64,000 nucleotides of DNA from Chelonoidis abingdonii (lineage: Eukaryota; Chordata; Testudines; Testudinidae): NCBI RefSeq assembly GCF_003597395.2, contig NC_133772.1, forward strand, positions 141,268,902-141,332,901. Reading direction: 5' to 3'. This document shows positions 54,361-64,000 of this stretch, piece after piece (the stretch's first letter is position 1; every line of letters begins with the position of its first letter). The translations under genes and the position numbers were made by a program. The notes beneath the pieces are model-generated. The model had not been told where the DNA came from and searched no databases. It was given only the letters and a program-made list of their open reading frames with translations.

Positions 54361-56011
54361 TGGGAGGCCTGAGGACGACCCATCAGTTATCCTTCCGGAT
54401 CCTTCTCCCTCCTTTTTCAACCGCTTCTCCCATTTCCTCCCTGCCTGGTCCCAACTAACCTCCGATCGTTGGGTCCTTCGCATGGTGGAAATGGGATACC
54501 ATCTACAGTTTGTGTCAACCCTTCCCTCCCACCCTCCCTACCCATCCCTCTTCAGGTACCCCTCTCATGAGCAATTCCTCTGGCAAGAGGTCCAGGCGCT
54601 CCTAAAGCTGAAAGCCATAGAGGAGGTGCCAAAAGACATGACGGGCAAGGGGTTCTATTCCTGTTACTTTTTAATCCCCAAGGCAAAGGGAGGTCTGCGA
54701 TCAATCCTAGACCTGCGAGAACTCTACAAATTCCTGATAAAGTTGAAGTTCCGCATGGTATCCCTGGGGACCATCATCTCATCCCTGGATCTGGGAGACT
54801 GGTATGCCACCCTTGATATGAAGGACGCTTATTTCCACATCGCCATTTATCCACCACACAGACGGTACCTCCATTTTGTGGTCAACCACCAACACTTTCA
54901 GTTCACGGTACTTCCCTTTGGCCTTCCTACAGCTCCAAGGGTCTTCACCAAATGCGTGGCTGTAGTAGCCGCCTCCCTCCGGCATCATCGAATACACGTC
55001 TTCACGTATCTCAGCGATTGGCTTATTCAAGGGACTTCTCGCTTACAAGTATCGCAGCACCCGTGCATCATCAGAGACCTCTTCGGCAGCTTAGGTCTCA
55101 TGATCAACACAGGAAAGTCTACTCTCACGCCCATGCAGAGAATAGACTTCATCAGAGCCGTTCTGGACTCCACTTTGGCCAGAGCCTGCCTCCCCCAGTC
55201 TCGTTTTCAAGCAATGGCTTCATTAATTCACAGTCTTCAATCCTTTCTGACAATGTCGGTGCGGTCTTGCCTCAGCATGGTAGGTCACATGGCCTCCTGC
55301 ACTTTCGTGACCAAGTACGCGAGGCTACATCTCCGTCCCTTCCAAACTTGGCTGATGTCATTATATCTTCCTCACAGAGACAGTCTGGATTCCGCGCTCA
55401 CTGTCCCCAGGAAGGTTCTCGACTCCCTCACTTGGTGGTTAGACCCCTCTCTGGTCTGCGCAGTGATGCCTTTCCACCCACCACAACCCTTGGTAGCCCT
55501 AACCACAGACACATCATCTCTGGGTTGGGGTGCCCATCTCGGGAGTCGACACATTCAAGGCCTCTGGTTGCCCCAAGAGCTGTCCCTACACATCAACGTG
55601 AGGGAACTGAGAGCAGTCCGTCTAGCCTACCAGGTGTCTCGGGACCATCTCCAAGGCCGTTGTGTATCAGTATTCATAGACAACACAACAGCCATGTTTT
55701 ACATAAACAAGCAGGGCAGAGCATGCTCCTCTCTCCTCTGTTTAGAAGCCATCCACCTCTGGGAATTTTGCATAGCCCACTCTACCGATTTGGTAGCATC
55801 TTTTCTCCCAGGAGTCCAGAACACTCTGGCAGATCACCTCAGCAGATGCTTCCTGTCTCACGAGTGGTTGATACACCCGGATGTTATCCATTCTGTTTTC
55901 CGGAGGTGGGGCTTTCCCCACATAGACCTCTTTGCCTCTCGAGAGAACAGGAAATGCCAGGTGTTCTGCTCCTTCCTAGGCCTCCGGGCTCCCTCTCAGA
56001 TCATTTTCTGA
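54251..56011 (+). CDS. DIRS pol: reverse transcriptase and RNase H
   Basis: A 586-codon open frame copies the element's RNA into DNA and degrades the RNA strand. The ATG at 54251 is the first in frame, but expression in DIRS elements may not depend on it. RT motifs are LDLRELYKFL, motif A TLDMKDAYFHI with Asp189, LPFGLPTAPRVFTK, and motif C, which reads TYLSDWLI; the first Asp of the family's YLDDW is Ser255. RNase H follows with its acidic residues all present: Asp420 (TDTSSLGWGAHL), Glu452 (NVRELRAV), Asp477 (FIDNTTAMFYINKQG) and Asp528 (LADHLSR). The tail HIDLFASRENRKCQVFCS is also DIRS-typical. The frame ends early at 56011; homologous text continues in other frames. Confidence 0.92.
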   Translation: MLPEGSAGGIGAGSLALKDPKVKCLLNHQQGLSKTFNGRPEDDPSVILPDPSPSFFNRFSHFLPAWSQLTSDRWVLRMVEMGYHLQFVSTLPSHPPYPSLFRYPSHEQFLWQEVQALLKLKAIEEVPKDMTGKGFYSCYFLIPKAKGGLRSILDLRELYKFLIKLKFRMVSLGTIISSLDLGDWYATLDMKDAYFHIAIYPPHRRYLHFVVNHQHFQFTVLPFGLPTAPRVFTKCVAVVAASLRHHRIHVFTYLSDWLIQGTSRLQVSQHPCIIRDLFGSLGLMINTGKSTLTPMQRIDFIRAVLDSTLARACLPQSRFQAMASLIHSLQSFLTMSVRSCLSMVGHMASCTFVTKYARLHLRPFQTWLMSLYLPHRDSLDSALTVPRKVLDSLTWWLDPSLVCAVMPFHPPQPLVALTTDTSSLGWGAHLGSRHIQGLWLPQELSLHINVRELRAVRLAYQVSRDHLQGRCVSVFIDNTTAMFYINKQGRACSSLLCLEAIHLWEFCIAHSTDLVASFLPGVQNTLADHLSRCFLSHEWLIHPDVIHSVFRRWGFPHIDLFASRENRKCQVFCSFLGLRAPSQIIF

Positions 56012-56621
56012 ATCCCGTGGAAGAGGCACTACTTTTATCTCTTCCCGCATTATCGCTCGTCCACAGAGTCTATGCGTGCAATACTCCACAGGGACAGAAT
56101 GCCCACGCTGATCTCATCGCCCCAGTGTCCAGCCAACATTGGTTCACCCTGTTTGTTCGACTCTCTGTGCCAGACCAATCCCGCTGCCACTTCTGACGGC
56201 CGTTCATTAACCAGGACTTTTGGCAGGCTTCACCATACCGGAACTGCAGTCCCTCATCCTGACTGCATGGGCTGCTACTGTGGTTGAGCCTGTTGGAATT
56301 GCGTGTATTCCCGTCTCGGTACCAGGTACTTAAGTGGGCAGCAGGAACCTATCTCATCGAGGGGGACGACAAATATCTCCTCTAGGAAGCGTTTTTCTCT
56401 ACTTGGTGTGCTTCAGAGTAAGTTCTTAATTCCGGACAGGATTCTGTTCCCATTGTCTGGATTGCCTATGGTCTCAAAGAGGCAGGGCCTGGCGGTTCTC
56501 TTTTCTATAAGGGTTGATCTCGCAGCTGATTTCAGCCTTCCACATCGCAGGAAAATGGATCAGCTGCAATCTTTTTCTCACTCCTAGGTATAGTTTCCAG
56601 TTGCCTTAAGGATCTGGAGCG
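56012..56621 (+). pseudogene. DIRS pol C-terminal linker, frameshifted
   Basis: Homology to the region between RNase H and recombinase continues in two other frames (for example LSLVHRVYA, LIAPVSSQHWFTLFVRLSV, then a GLLLWLSL-like segment). It is broken by frameshifts and stops. In other DIRS elements this interval can hold a methyltransferase-like domain, but no methylase motif is recognisable here. Confidence 0.6.
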
Positions 56622-57398
56622 GTGTTACCCCAAGTCAGATGTCCCGACCCCCACCTGGGATCTCAATACCCTGGGTGCTGCCAAACTCATGGGTTCCCCT
56701 TTCAAGCCTCTATGCCACCTGCTCACTTTGCTGGTATCCTCTCTCAGAAACAGCCTTCCTTTCGTATCATCTTGGCAATGGACGAGTATTCAGAGCTTTC
56801 AAGCCTTGACAGTGGATCCTCTGTTATACAGTATTCCACAAGGAAAAGGTAATCAGCTGCGACTTACACCCGGCATTCCTTCCTAAGGTGGTGTCCTGCT
56901 TTTCCATGTTAATCAAGACTCTTCTAACCTTTTTTTTCCGAAGTCCGCATTCATGCACGCAGGAACAACAAACTACCATCCGTTGGATGTCCGCAGGGCT
57001 CTCCGCGCTTTTTATAGTCGAGAGAACCAACCCTCCGAAGTTACCCATTCGCTTCTTTGTATGCCTTGGATGTGCAGACGAATGAAGGGCATGTCGGTGC
57101 TCTTCCCAAAGATTTCATATTGGGTGACATCTCTGCATCCGAACATGCTTAATCTGGCTTTACATTCCGGCTAGCCACCACGCTACCTCATTCTTATCCG
57201 CAGGTGCAAGCCCTCGTCTGCCACGTTCCTGGCCATGTCCCCACCGGTAAATTCTTGTACGCTGCTACCTTGGTCTTCCAGTCACACCTTTGCTCACAAT
57301 ACGCACTGGTTCAGACAGTCCTGAGACGATGCAGCCTTTGCTCAAGCAGTTTTGGCAATTCTGCACGTCTCACTCTGCCTGACCCACCATCACGCTAG
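56622..57398 (+). pseudogene. DIRS tyrosine recombinase, decayed
   Basis: Different frames give TWDLNTLGAAKLMGSPFKPL, ALTVDPLLYSIPQGKGNQL, NYHPLDVRRALRAFYSRENQ, KGMSVLFPKISYWV and a final SSHTFAHNTHWFRQ / SQYALVQTVLRRCS pair, matching the order of DIRS recombinases (fold core, LDVRRAL, KG-x-V-S, C-terminal Tyr segment). This enzyme would insert the circular DNA copy through a tyrosine-DNA intermediate. Stops and at least three frameshifts destroy it, and the HxxR/Tyr catalytic residues cannot be lined up in one frame. Confidence 0.75.
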
Positions 57399-57415
57399 GT
57401 AAGGCTTAGGAATCA

Positions 57416-57510
57416 CCTAATTGGGAATCGTATATAGCAAGCTGACTCGAAGAAGAGAAAGGACGTTACGTCACCTTGTAACTTGGTTGTTCGTCGAGCG
57501 TGTTGCTTAG
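57416..57510 (+). repeat. DIRS internal complementary region
   Basis: The left half (CCTAATTGGGAATCGTATAT, AGCAAGCTGACTCGAAGAAG) is the inverse complement of the start of the left terminal repeat (47169-47210). The right half (GGACGTTACGTCACCTTGTA, ACTTGGTTGTTCGTCGAGCG) is the inverse complement of the outer end of the right terminal repeat (about 57722-57777). The junction lies near 57457. This composite is the template proposed to join the element's ends into a circle during DIRS replication. Confidence 0.88.
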
Positions 57511-57539
57511 TAGCCTTCCAAACCCACCCTCCTTCGCCA

Positions 57540-57777
57540 ACTGTCGGAGTAGGCTCGGCAAGAGGAACTGAGGGATCAGTTGGGCCGGCAGTGGTATATT
57601 ATTTCTGGGCACCTATAGCGGTGCACTTCCAGGGGCCCAGTTCGGCCCATCCGCTGTTGCTAGGGTAAAGGAATGTTCCGAGGATGTGCACTGCGGCGCG
57701 CACACTCCTAAATTGAATCGATATAAGCAACACATCTCGAAGAACAACAGTTACAAAGCGTGAAGTAACCGTCTTTT
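57540..57777 (-). repeat. DIRS right inverted terminal repeat
   Basis: The inverse complement of 47169-47345 with small indels, followed by an outer extension of about 40 bp (AACAGTTACAAAGCG, TGAAGTAACCGTCTTTTA) not present at the left end. That extension matches the right half of the internal complementary region, as expected for a complete DIRS right end. Confidence 0.87.
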
Positions 57778-58540
57778 ATCCAATCATAGAGGCCAGGGGT
57801 CCAGTGAGGGGGAAAGTTTGGGTACAAGGAGTGGGGGGTGGTTCCTTGGCGGGGGCATTGTGGGTGGGAAGTGGGAGGGATTTGGATGGGGGCGGGGCTA
57901 GGCAGGGCTCTCCCTGTCTTTTTGATGTGAATTTGTAACCTAGCAAGAGGGAGCCGGGGGCCATGAGGGCTGTGCCCGCATAAACACTTCAGCCTGCAGA
58001 GCCCCTGAGGTGGTGTAGCTGGGCTGTCAGCTGGGCAGGAAGCTGGGGGGTTATCATTACAGCTGCTTCCCGCTTAGGCCGGTCCAGACCACCTTGCAGG
58101 GCTGCTGCTTCGCCGTTGCATCCGCATCTGGCTCTCCATGACTGGAGCTCACTTGTGTCCGCAAGCAGACGCTTCTGGCTCTCCAGTGCCGTCCGAAGGG
58201 CCTAGCTCTTTCCCTTGCCGAGCTGATGCAGCACCACTCAAGGCCTGGGCAAGCCAGGAGTGGATTCGGGGCAGGTGGCCACCTATGTGGAGTGGGGAGG
58301 CCGTGAGGTTCAGGGGCAAAAGGGGGGAACCTGGTCTGGGGAGCAGCCCCTGAGCACGGTGGTCCGCCTGGCAAGCTGTGCCCTGGAGTCTATAAGGCTC
58401 ATTGGGATTTGCCCCTCAATGGACCGATGTGCAGGTGCGGGGGAGGGGACGCAAGGTGGAGTTTCGACCTTAGGAACACAAAATATCCTGGTCATCTGCT
58501 TCTCCCAGGGTGCTGTGCACTCCCAGGTTAAGTAACCACT
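57778..58540. other. GC-rich non-coding DNA, unassigned
   Basis: Open frames up to 105 codons on both strands reflect GC content rather than coding. A CCAGGGGTCCAGTG motif at 57793 resembles a hAT end, but the matching duplication is absent. Confidence 0.4.
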
Positions 58541-58760
58541 GCACTAAACTGATAAGATCTGATTTTAATTTATTTTTAAATGAAGCTTCTTAACATTTAT
58601 AAAAACATGTTTACTTTAATACAACAACTAGTTTATAGACCTTATAGAGGAGAGACTCTAAAACATTAAATGTATTTACCGGCTATAACTCCGAAAACCG
58701 TAAATGAGAGTAAAGTAACTAAGACTCGCCCCACACTTCTTGAAAGGCTGCCGACCCCTG
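58541..58760. mobile_element. 3' end of a hAT-type element
   Basis: The AT-rich run ACATGTTTACTTTAATACAA, a TAGACCTTATAGAGGAGAGA block, ACTCGCCCCACACTTCTTGA and the end GAAAGGCTGCCGACCCCTG match the 3' end of hAT-type elements I know from amniote genomes, which finish in GGTTGCCGACCCCTG. No transposase frame is present and the partner end could not be confirmed. Confidence 0.65.
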
Positions 58761-60120
58761 GGCTAGTGTGATATAAATTCAGACGTAAAATGCCTTTCCA
58801 TAGGAGTTCCAGTGCAACCTAGCTATTACTTAAGGAACTGCGTGCCACTATCTTCATGTTACCAGTTCTTATTTTGGGATCTCTTAAAAGCAGGGCTTTA
58901 AGGACAGGAAGCTGGATGAGACAGACCCTACATAAAACCACCAATAGACTTTTGACATCTGGAACTGGCAATCTGAGTAATTTCCAGAAAACCTATTTCA
59001 TTTACATAGCAGTATAAGAGTAGCTTTGAAGATTGGAATTTTCTTTATATTTGCATAGCCTGCAACCTCCCATCAACTGTGAACTGTAATTTTAATGTGA
59101 TTAGATTAATGTATTCATCCCAAGATATATTTGTGCATCAGTTGCCATTTATTCAATATTAAGATATGATTTATAAGAGCTTCAGAAATATTTAATCAGT
59201 AAATGCTATAGCAGTGCAGTGCTGTGAAGTGTATTCAATGCAAATAAAAGAGGACTTCCATACTCCCTCGCTGTGCAAGGTCACACAACTGGTTAAGTCA
59301 AGTAGGGAGTAGCTGAGAATTCTTGTGGAGACTGATTTCATACTGGTGCCATTGCACATGGCAAGAATTTCTGGAGTCTCCTTGAGAATACTGCTCACCA
59401 TGCTGCATGGCTGACAACAGATCCAACTACTTTACATTCCAACAGCGGCAGTAGGGGAATATTCGACTTTAACTGTAAACCCTGCACCGCTCTTAGCCAG
59501 GCCTATGGGACCTGTAACTTGAGTTACTGTCACTAACCCAAGATCTCAGTAGCTTACCCAACACAGGGCTCCGGCTGGCACCAGTGAAAAATCCATGCAG
59601 TGCAGCTAACACATCATTGTTATGCAACATGATGTAGAGGAAAAGGTGTGTTGTTCCTGAATACAAAGTTTTCTGAATTTCTGTTCCACGAAACATTTAG
59701 AATTTTGCCTTTTTCTTTTGATTGGGAAGGAAAACACATTTTGGAACATTGGAATTTCCTGCAGGACAGAAATTCTATTTTCCAACCAGCCCGACCTGAA
59801 ACCTTTTGGATACATATATAGTGCTTGCCTCAGGGACAGCAGACATTATTCAATTGGTACTGCTGTTTCTGTGACTTTGTGAGGATTAGCACAGGTTGTT
59901 GAGTTCCCCATGCCGTGTGATGTGAGATACACACACTGCATCAGGCTTACAACATTAACATAAGCAGGAAGAAGTGACAACAATCCCATGAGATCTCTAC
60001 TCATTGCCAGTAATGTCAGACATATCCATACCTGGCCCCCACTCTACAGAGGATGCTCCTAGTTCCAGAGTCCCTGGCTACTGAAAACATTTAGGAATCT
60101 CATCCTGGATCAAGGAGCAA
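58761..60120. other. AT-rich non-coding DNA, nothing recognised
   Basis: A CTGTGCAAGGTCACACAACTGG phrase near 59270 hints at an old MIR/L2-like tail. No gene was seen. Confidence 0.45.
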
Positions 60121-60124
60121 TATA

Positions 60125-60815
60125 GATTAATAGATTCCAAGGCCAGAAGGGACCACTGTGAACATCTAGTCTGACCTCTTGTCTAACACAGGCCAGAGAA
60201 TTCCTTTTGAACTTGAGCATATAATTAAAAAAAACCCTCCAATCTTGATTTAAACATTGCCAGTGCTGGAGAATCCACCAAACCCTTGGTTAATTGCTCG
60301 AATGGTTAATTACCCTCAGACTTATTTCCAGTCTGAATTTGTCTAACTTCACCTTCCAGCCATTGGATCATGTCAGAGCTTTGTCAGCTAGACTAAAGAT
60401 CCCATTTTCAAATATTTGTTCCCCATGTAGATACTTATAGATTGTGATCAAGTTACCCCTTAACCATGTCCTTGTTAAACTAAATAGATTGAGCTCCTGG
60501 AGTCTCTCATTACAAGATATATTTTATAATCCTTTAATTATTCTTATGGCTCTTCTCTGAACCGTCTCCAATTTATCAAACTTCCTTCTTGAATGGGGGG
60601 CACCAGAAGTGGAGACAGTATTCCAGCTGCGGTAACACTAGTACCAAATATAGATTCTCTACTCCTACTTGAGATTCCCCTGATTATGCCTCTCAGGATC
60701 ACATTAGCCCTTTAGACCTCAGCTTCACATGAAGAGCTCATGATCAGCTGATTAACAACCATGACCCCCTGAATCTTTTTTCAGAGTCACTGCTTCCAGG
60801 CTAGAGTTCCTCATC
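60125..60815 (-). mobile_element. CR1 LINE 3' part
   Basis: The plus-strand text opens with TAATAGATTCCAAGGCCAGA and AGGGACCACTGTGAACATCT, the CR1 tail in reverse, then runs through the 3' UTR and the decayed ORF2 C-terminus (TCTTATGGCTCTTCTCTGAA, CCGTCTCCAATTTATC). It is 5'-truncated at about 60815, where a second CR1 in the other orientation begins. Confidence 0.85.
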
Positions 60816-60819
60816 CCGC

Positions 60820-61300
60820 TTTATTCAGCTTGGGTGTTGCATCCAATTCTAGGTGTCACACTTTAGGAAAGATGTGAACAAATGGAGAGAGTCCAGAGGA
60901 GAGCAACAAAAATGATCAGAGGTTGAGAAAACCTGACCTATGAAGGAAGGTTAAAAATACTGGGCATGCACAGTCTTGGGAAAAGCAGACTGAGACATAT
61001 GACTTCCAATATGTTAAAGGTGTTATAAAGAGGACAGTGATCAATTATTCTCTATGGTTTCTGAAAGTAAAACAAGAAGTAGTGGGCTTAATCTTCAGCA
61101 GGAGAACTTCCTAGTTTGGATATTAGGGGGGAAAAAAGACTTTCTAACCATGAAGAAAGTTAAGCTTTCAAGCAGGCTTCCAAAGGAGGTTGTAAGGGAT
61201 GATCCAGGGTTACTAGGTCCTGCCACAGCACAGGGGGCTGGGTCTATGACTTATCAAGGTCCCTTCCAGCGCCTAACATTTCCTATGAAGATCTATCACT
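60820..61300 (+). mobile_element. CR1 LINE 3' part, opposite orientation
   Basis: AATTCTAGGTGTCACACTTT, GAGAGAGTCCAGAGGAGAGC and AACAAAAATGATCAGAGG encode decayed CR1 ORF2 text. A frame at 61054-61302 gives SRLPKEVVRDDPGL of the ORF2 C-terminus, and the copy ends CCCTTCCAGCGCCTAACATT. It belongs to a different CR1 subfamily from its neighbour, judging by the tail. Confidence 0.82.
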
Positions 61301-61667
61301 AGAACTGACTGTGAACGACCTTTGCAAAACCTTGTTCTAAGGTGTCCATCGCATTTGTTCCTACATTGTTCAATGTCTGTCTATTTAAAAGCCAAGCATA
61401 TTGTTTGCTAACACACCTTAAGCATTAGCCAGAAGGGTCGCTTGTAATCACTGACCTTCCTCGTTCATTATTTTAGGCTATTCCCCCCGTGCTTTTCCTC
61501 ATCTGCAGTCTTCATCATGACAATTGTATAGCTTCAACACGCTGGGAGAGAGATGGAGAAGGAGATCAGACAATACATTGTGAGGGCCAATCTCGAAAGC
61601 GCATGTGAAGTCAATTGCTAAGCCTGCCATTTGTTGAGTGTCCAGTGGGTTTTAGTTCCATTTATAA
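61301..61667. other. Short non-coding interval
   Basis: Nothing was recognised here. Confidence 0.45.
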
Positions 61668-62632
61668 GTGTATAAACAAGATGGAAGGTTTAATGTCTCT
61701 TTTAGCTTGTAAAGGGTTAAGAAAGAATCAGTGAACGCTGCCTGACACCGTGACCAAAAGGATTAAATCAGAGGATAAGAATACTCTTTCAAAAATCTTG
61801 GTGGAGGGAAAGTCTTTGTTTGTGCTTTTTTGGGATGTTCTTGTGTTACTCTCTTGGAGTTAAGAGGGGCCAGACATGCAAAACCAGAATTATCATCCAA
61901 ATCTTTCTGAAAAAGTCTCTCTTGTTCAAATAAATGGACAGTAGTAATTTAATCTTGTGATGATAGAAAGGCGTAGCGATTATGCATTTTATGTTTGTTT
62001 TCTTTATTTGCCAATATGTGTTTTGCTCTGATGTGTATTATCTCTCTGTTGTCTTATTTATCTAGTCTGTGTGGTTTTTTGTGTGTGTTGTGTATTGTTC
62101 TATGTCTTTATATATAAGCTAAGACGCGCCTTGTGTATGCTACACGTTTTCTCGAGTCTGCTCGGTTTTTGATACAGAGATAGTTTATTGAAACTTGTTT
62201 GCTTTTCTCTCTATATTAAAGCTGTTCTTTTTTAAGAATCTGATGTATTTTTTTTCCTTGTGTAAAACAAGGGGATTGAGTCTGAACTCACCAGGGAGTG
62301 GGGGGGGAGAGAAAGGGGGGAAAAGGTTAATTCCTCTCTGTTTTAAGATTCAAGGAGTTGAATCACAGTGATCTCTCAGGGTAACCCAGGGAGGGGAAAT
62401 TCTGGGAGGAGGAAAGGAGGCGGAATGGTTTATTCCACTTTGTTTTAAGACCCAAGGGGTTTGGGTCTTGGGTTCCCCAGGGAAGGTTTTTGGGGGACAA
62501 AAAGTGTACCAAGACACTATATTTTTGGTTGGTGGCAGCATTATCAGATCTAAGCTAGGAATTAAGCTTAGAAGGATACATGCAGGTCCCCACTTTCTGG
62601 ACGCTCAAGTTCAAAGTGGGAATAATACCCTG
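61668..62632 (+). mobile_element. Decayed solo LTR, family A
   Basis: Begins TGTATAAACAAGATGG (a decayed TGTCATAAACAGATAG) and follows the family A blocks: CTTGTAAAGGGTTAAG, AAATCTTGGTGGAGGGAA, the AACTCACCAGGGAGTGG block, TTCCCCAGGGAAGGTTTTTG, GGTTGGTGGCAGCATTATCA and TTCAAAGTGGGAATAATACC at the end. The ends have diverged and no duplication is visible. It is the fifth near-complete family A copy in the window, besides the partial one at 8260-8553. Confidence 0.85.
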
Positions 62633-64000
62633 AAACCATTGAAGTCAATGCAAAGCCTCCTATTGGAGTTCATTGGGTTTGGACTTAGTCCCATAGTTTC
62701 CATTTATAAGGAGACTGGTACATTGGTGAATACTAGCTTTATGCACCTATCCCCATAAAAGGGGAATTGCATTAATACTGTGGACTCTTCCTGTCCACAC
62801 AGAGTTATAATGTGTACAAACTACTGTACTTACATCCATTTTAAATGGTCTCATCCAGTCCATGGAAGCTCCAGCAGAAACAGAAACCTATGCTAGCCCA
62901 ATGCCACATGAAGAATGTCTCACCTTGCTATGAATAGAGCTACACAACATATGTCCATTCCACCTTGCAAAAACATTCTCTTGAGACTATTACATACAGA
63001 GAGTATTTGATCCTCTTCGGTATGATGAGATTACAATGCTTTGATTTTAATTCATTGTGCAAAAAGCAGCTTTCCCTTTTAGAAATACCAGTCAACATCC
63101 ACCTCTTCTTTGTGTGTATATACAGAACATACTTGTATGCATATGACAATAGAGAAAATATACTCCTTTCTGCAATTAGAAGGTACGCTATAATTAACTA
63201 AAAACAAAACCAGGCAATCTGTTCATCATATTCCCCATAAAACAGCCAAAAAAGTCAATCTGCTTCCTTTTTAAAATGTAATAGAAAGGGTTGATATTGT
63301 TCAGTTCAAAAATCCTAACATAATCCTGTTTCTGAGATTTTTTTAAATCTTTCTGTGCATGTTGGCAATCTGCTATTAAATTCTCCCAAAAGATGCCTGA
63401 ATAAAAGTAGTCTAAAGGTATTCTTCAGTGTGGCTGCATTCCCTTTTTCATTCTGTTTCTAACCTTGTCTATTCCAGATTCAAGCAGTTTCCTCAATGAA
63501 CTCAAAAAATAATGCGTAGATGCAGCCATAGGTTTATGCTTGAATATTGCAGTAATTCTGTTGCTTTGATGTCTGAAATTCTCTGAAATAAATGCCAGCT
63601 GGACCTGCAAGGGAAATGATGTTCAGACAGCTTCTGTAATCATTAGTAAAGTCATGCCATTCCAGAGAAAGCATTTCAAATTGACTGCAACTGACCAAAA
63701 TTATCAAGGACAGAAATAGGAGCTAAAGCCATTATTTCTTCTCCAAACTTCTGTCCTATAGACATATACAAACAATTTCTCTGTCTGGAAACTAGGGATA
63801 ACATAGATAATTAAATTCACAAGTGACTGACTAATTTAAAGAAGAGAGGTATGTCTGTCCAGCATGCAACAACATCCCTGCAAGTTTCTTTCTTCATTCA
63901 AGTGCTGAGGGTGGTGCAGAAATTTTTAGTCCTGATGAAACAGTTATCTGTAGTGTATCCTGTGCCTATTTAGTATGAAAAGCACTTGACATTAGCCATA
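62633..64000. other. AT-rich non-coding DNA, nothing recognised
   Basis: No gene, RNA gene or assignable repeat was recognised to the end of the window. Confidence 0.5.

Larger units (their letters stand above)
47169..57777 (+). mobile_element. DIRS-type tyrosine-recombinase retrotransposon
   Basis: The element has all DIRS hallmarks: inverted terminal repeats (47169-47345 versus 57540-57777), an internal complementary region (57416-57510), a gag-like gene with a Cys/His-rich start, an overlapping pol frame with reverse transcriptase and RNase H, and a decayed tyrosine recombinase. DIRS elements have no LTRs and no DDE integrase; they are thought to integrate a circular DNA copy with their recombinase and leave no target duplication. 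This copy is 10.6 kb only because a CR1 LINE sits inside gag (about 48.89-53.24 kb); the DIRS part alone is about 6.3 kb. It is inactive: gag has several stops, the RT active site is changed and the recombinase is frameshifted. Confidence 0.92.

Noticed and set aside
54952..56196. A 414-codon frame overlapping the DIRS pol gene
   Set aside because: Over most of its length it is Ser/Pro/Arg-rich shadow text with no recombinase or methylase motif. Only its last part, beyond 56011, coincides with true DIRS homology after a frameshift.
57794..58760. A complete hAT element between CAGGGGTC at 57794 and the end at 58760
   Set aside because: The 8-base flanks do not match and the left end fits the hAT terminus only over the first eight bases.

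Overview
This is a vertebrate, very probably turtle (Testudines), non-coding window made almost entirely of transposable-element remains. The assignment rests on several sauropsid-type CR1 LINE copies with characteristic 3' tails (GTCAGACTAGATGATCA-type ends, 8-bp tail repeats such as ATGAGTCT), a 10.6-kb DIRS-type tyrosine-recombinase retrotransposon, Gypsy-like LTR families, hAT- and mariner-like MITEs and MIR/CORE-like retroposon tails. A crocodilian cannot be excluded from sequence alone. I found no host protein-coding gene, rRNA, tRNA gene or CRISPR array. Nearly all open frames are transposon fragments or chance frames.

Layout. 1-5.9 kb: unassigned AT-rich DNA with one decayed solo LTR (2998-3740), then a more CpG-containing stretch. 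5.9-8.6 kb: a 92-bp minisatellite (about ten units, 6587-7430) directly upstream of a Ty3/Gypsy integrase C-terminus, a CR1 tail and part of a minus-strand LTR. 9.0-12.8 kb: a CR1 ORF2 copy interrupted by a decayed DNA-transposon-like gene. 15.4-20.7 kb: a solo LTR with perfect target duplication (15394-16359), a mariner-like MITE, a CR1 split by a hAT MITE, and a third LTR family holding the 321-N assembly gap. 22-34 kb: MITEs, ancient repeats, a CR1 split by a solo LTR (25995-27230), an unusual MITE made of serial hairpins (27306-27598), a SCAN-like Gypsy gag remnant beside an opposed LTR, and another CR1. 34-46 kb: two copies of a second solo-LTR family (35388-36466, 41863-42918), a Myb/SANT-like pseudogene and old retroposon tails. 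46-57.8 kb: a minus-strand CR1, a DIRS element, and inside the DIRS a plus-strand CR1. 57.8-64 kb: a hAT end, two CR1s lying back to back and one more solo LTR.

The best-preserved coding sequence is the 586-codon DIRS pol frame (54251-56011), with reverse transcriptase and RNase H. Its RNase H tetrad is intact, but its RT active-site motif reads YLSDW where YLDDW is expected. The most informative structures are the nested insertions, which give relative ages. One gives a contradictory age: the CR1 inside the DIRS looks far more decayed in its middle than its host, which suggests a consensus-quality problem at 49.5-52.8 kb. I see no convincing undescribed biochemical system. The best candidates for something not well characterised are the serial-hairpin MITE, the Gypsy-associated 92-bp array and the transposon-borne gene at 11.1-12.15 kb.
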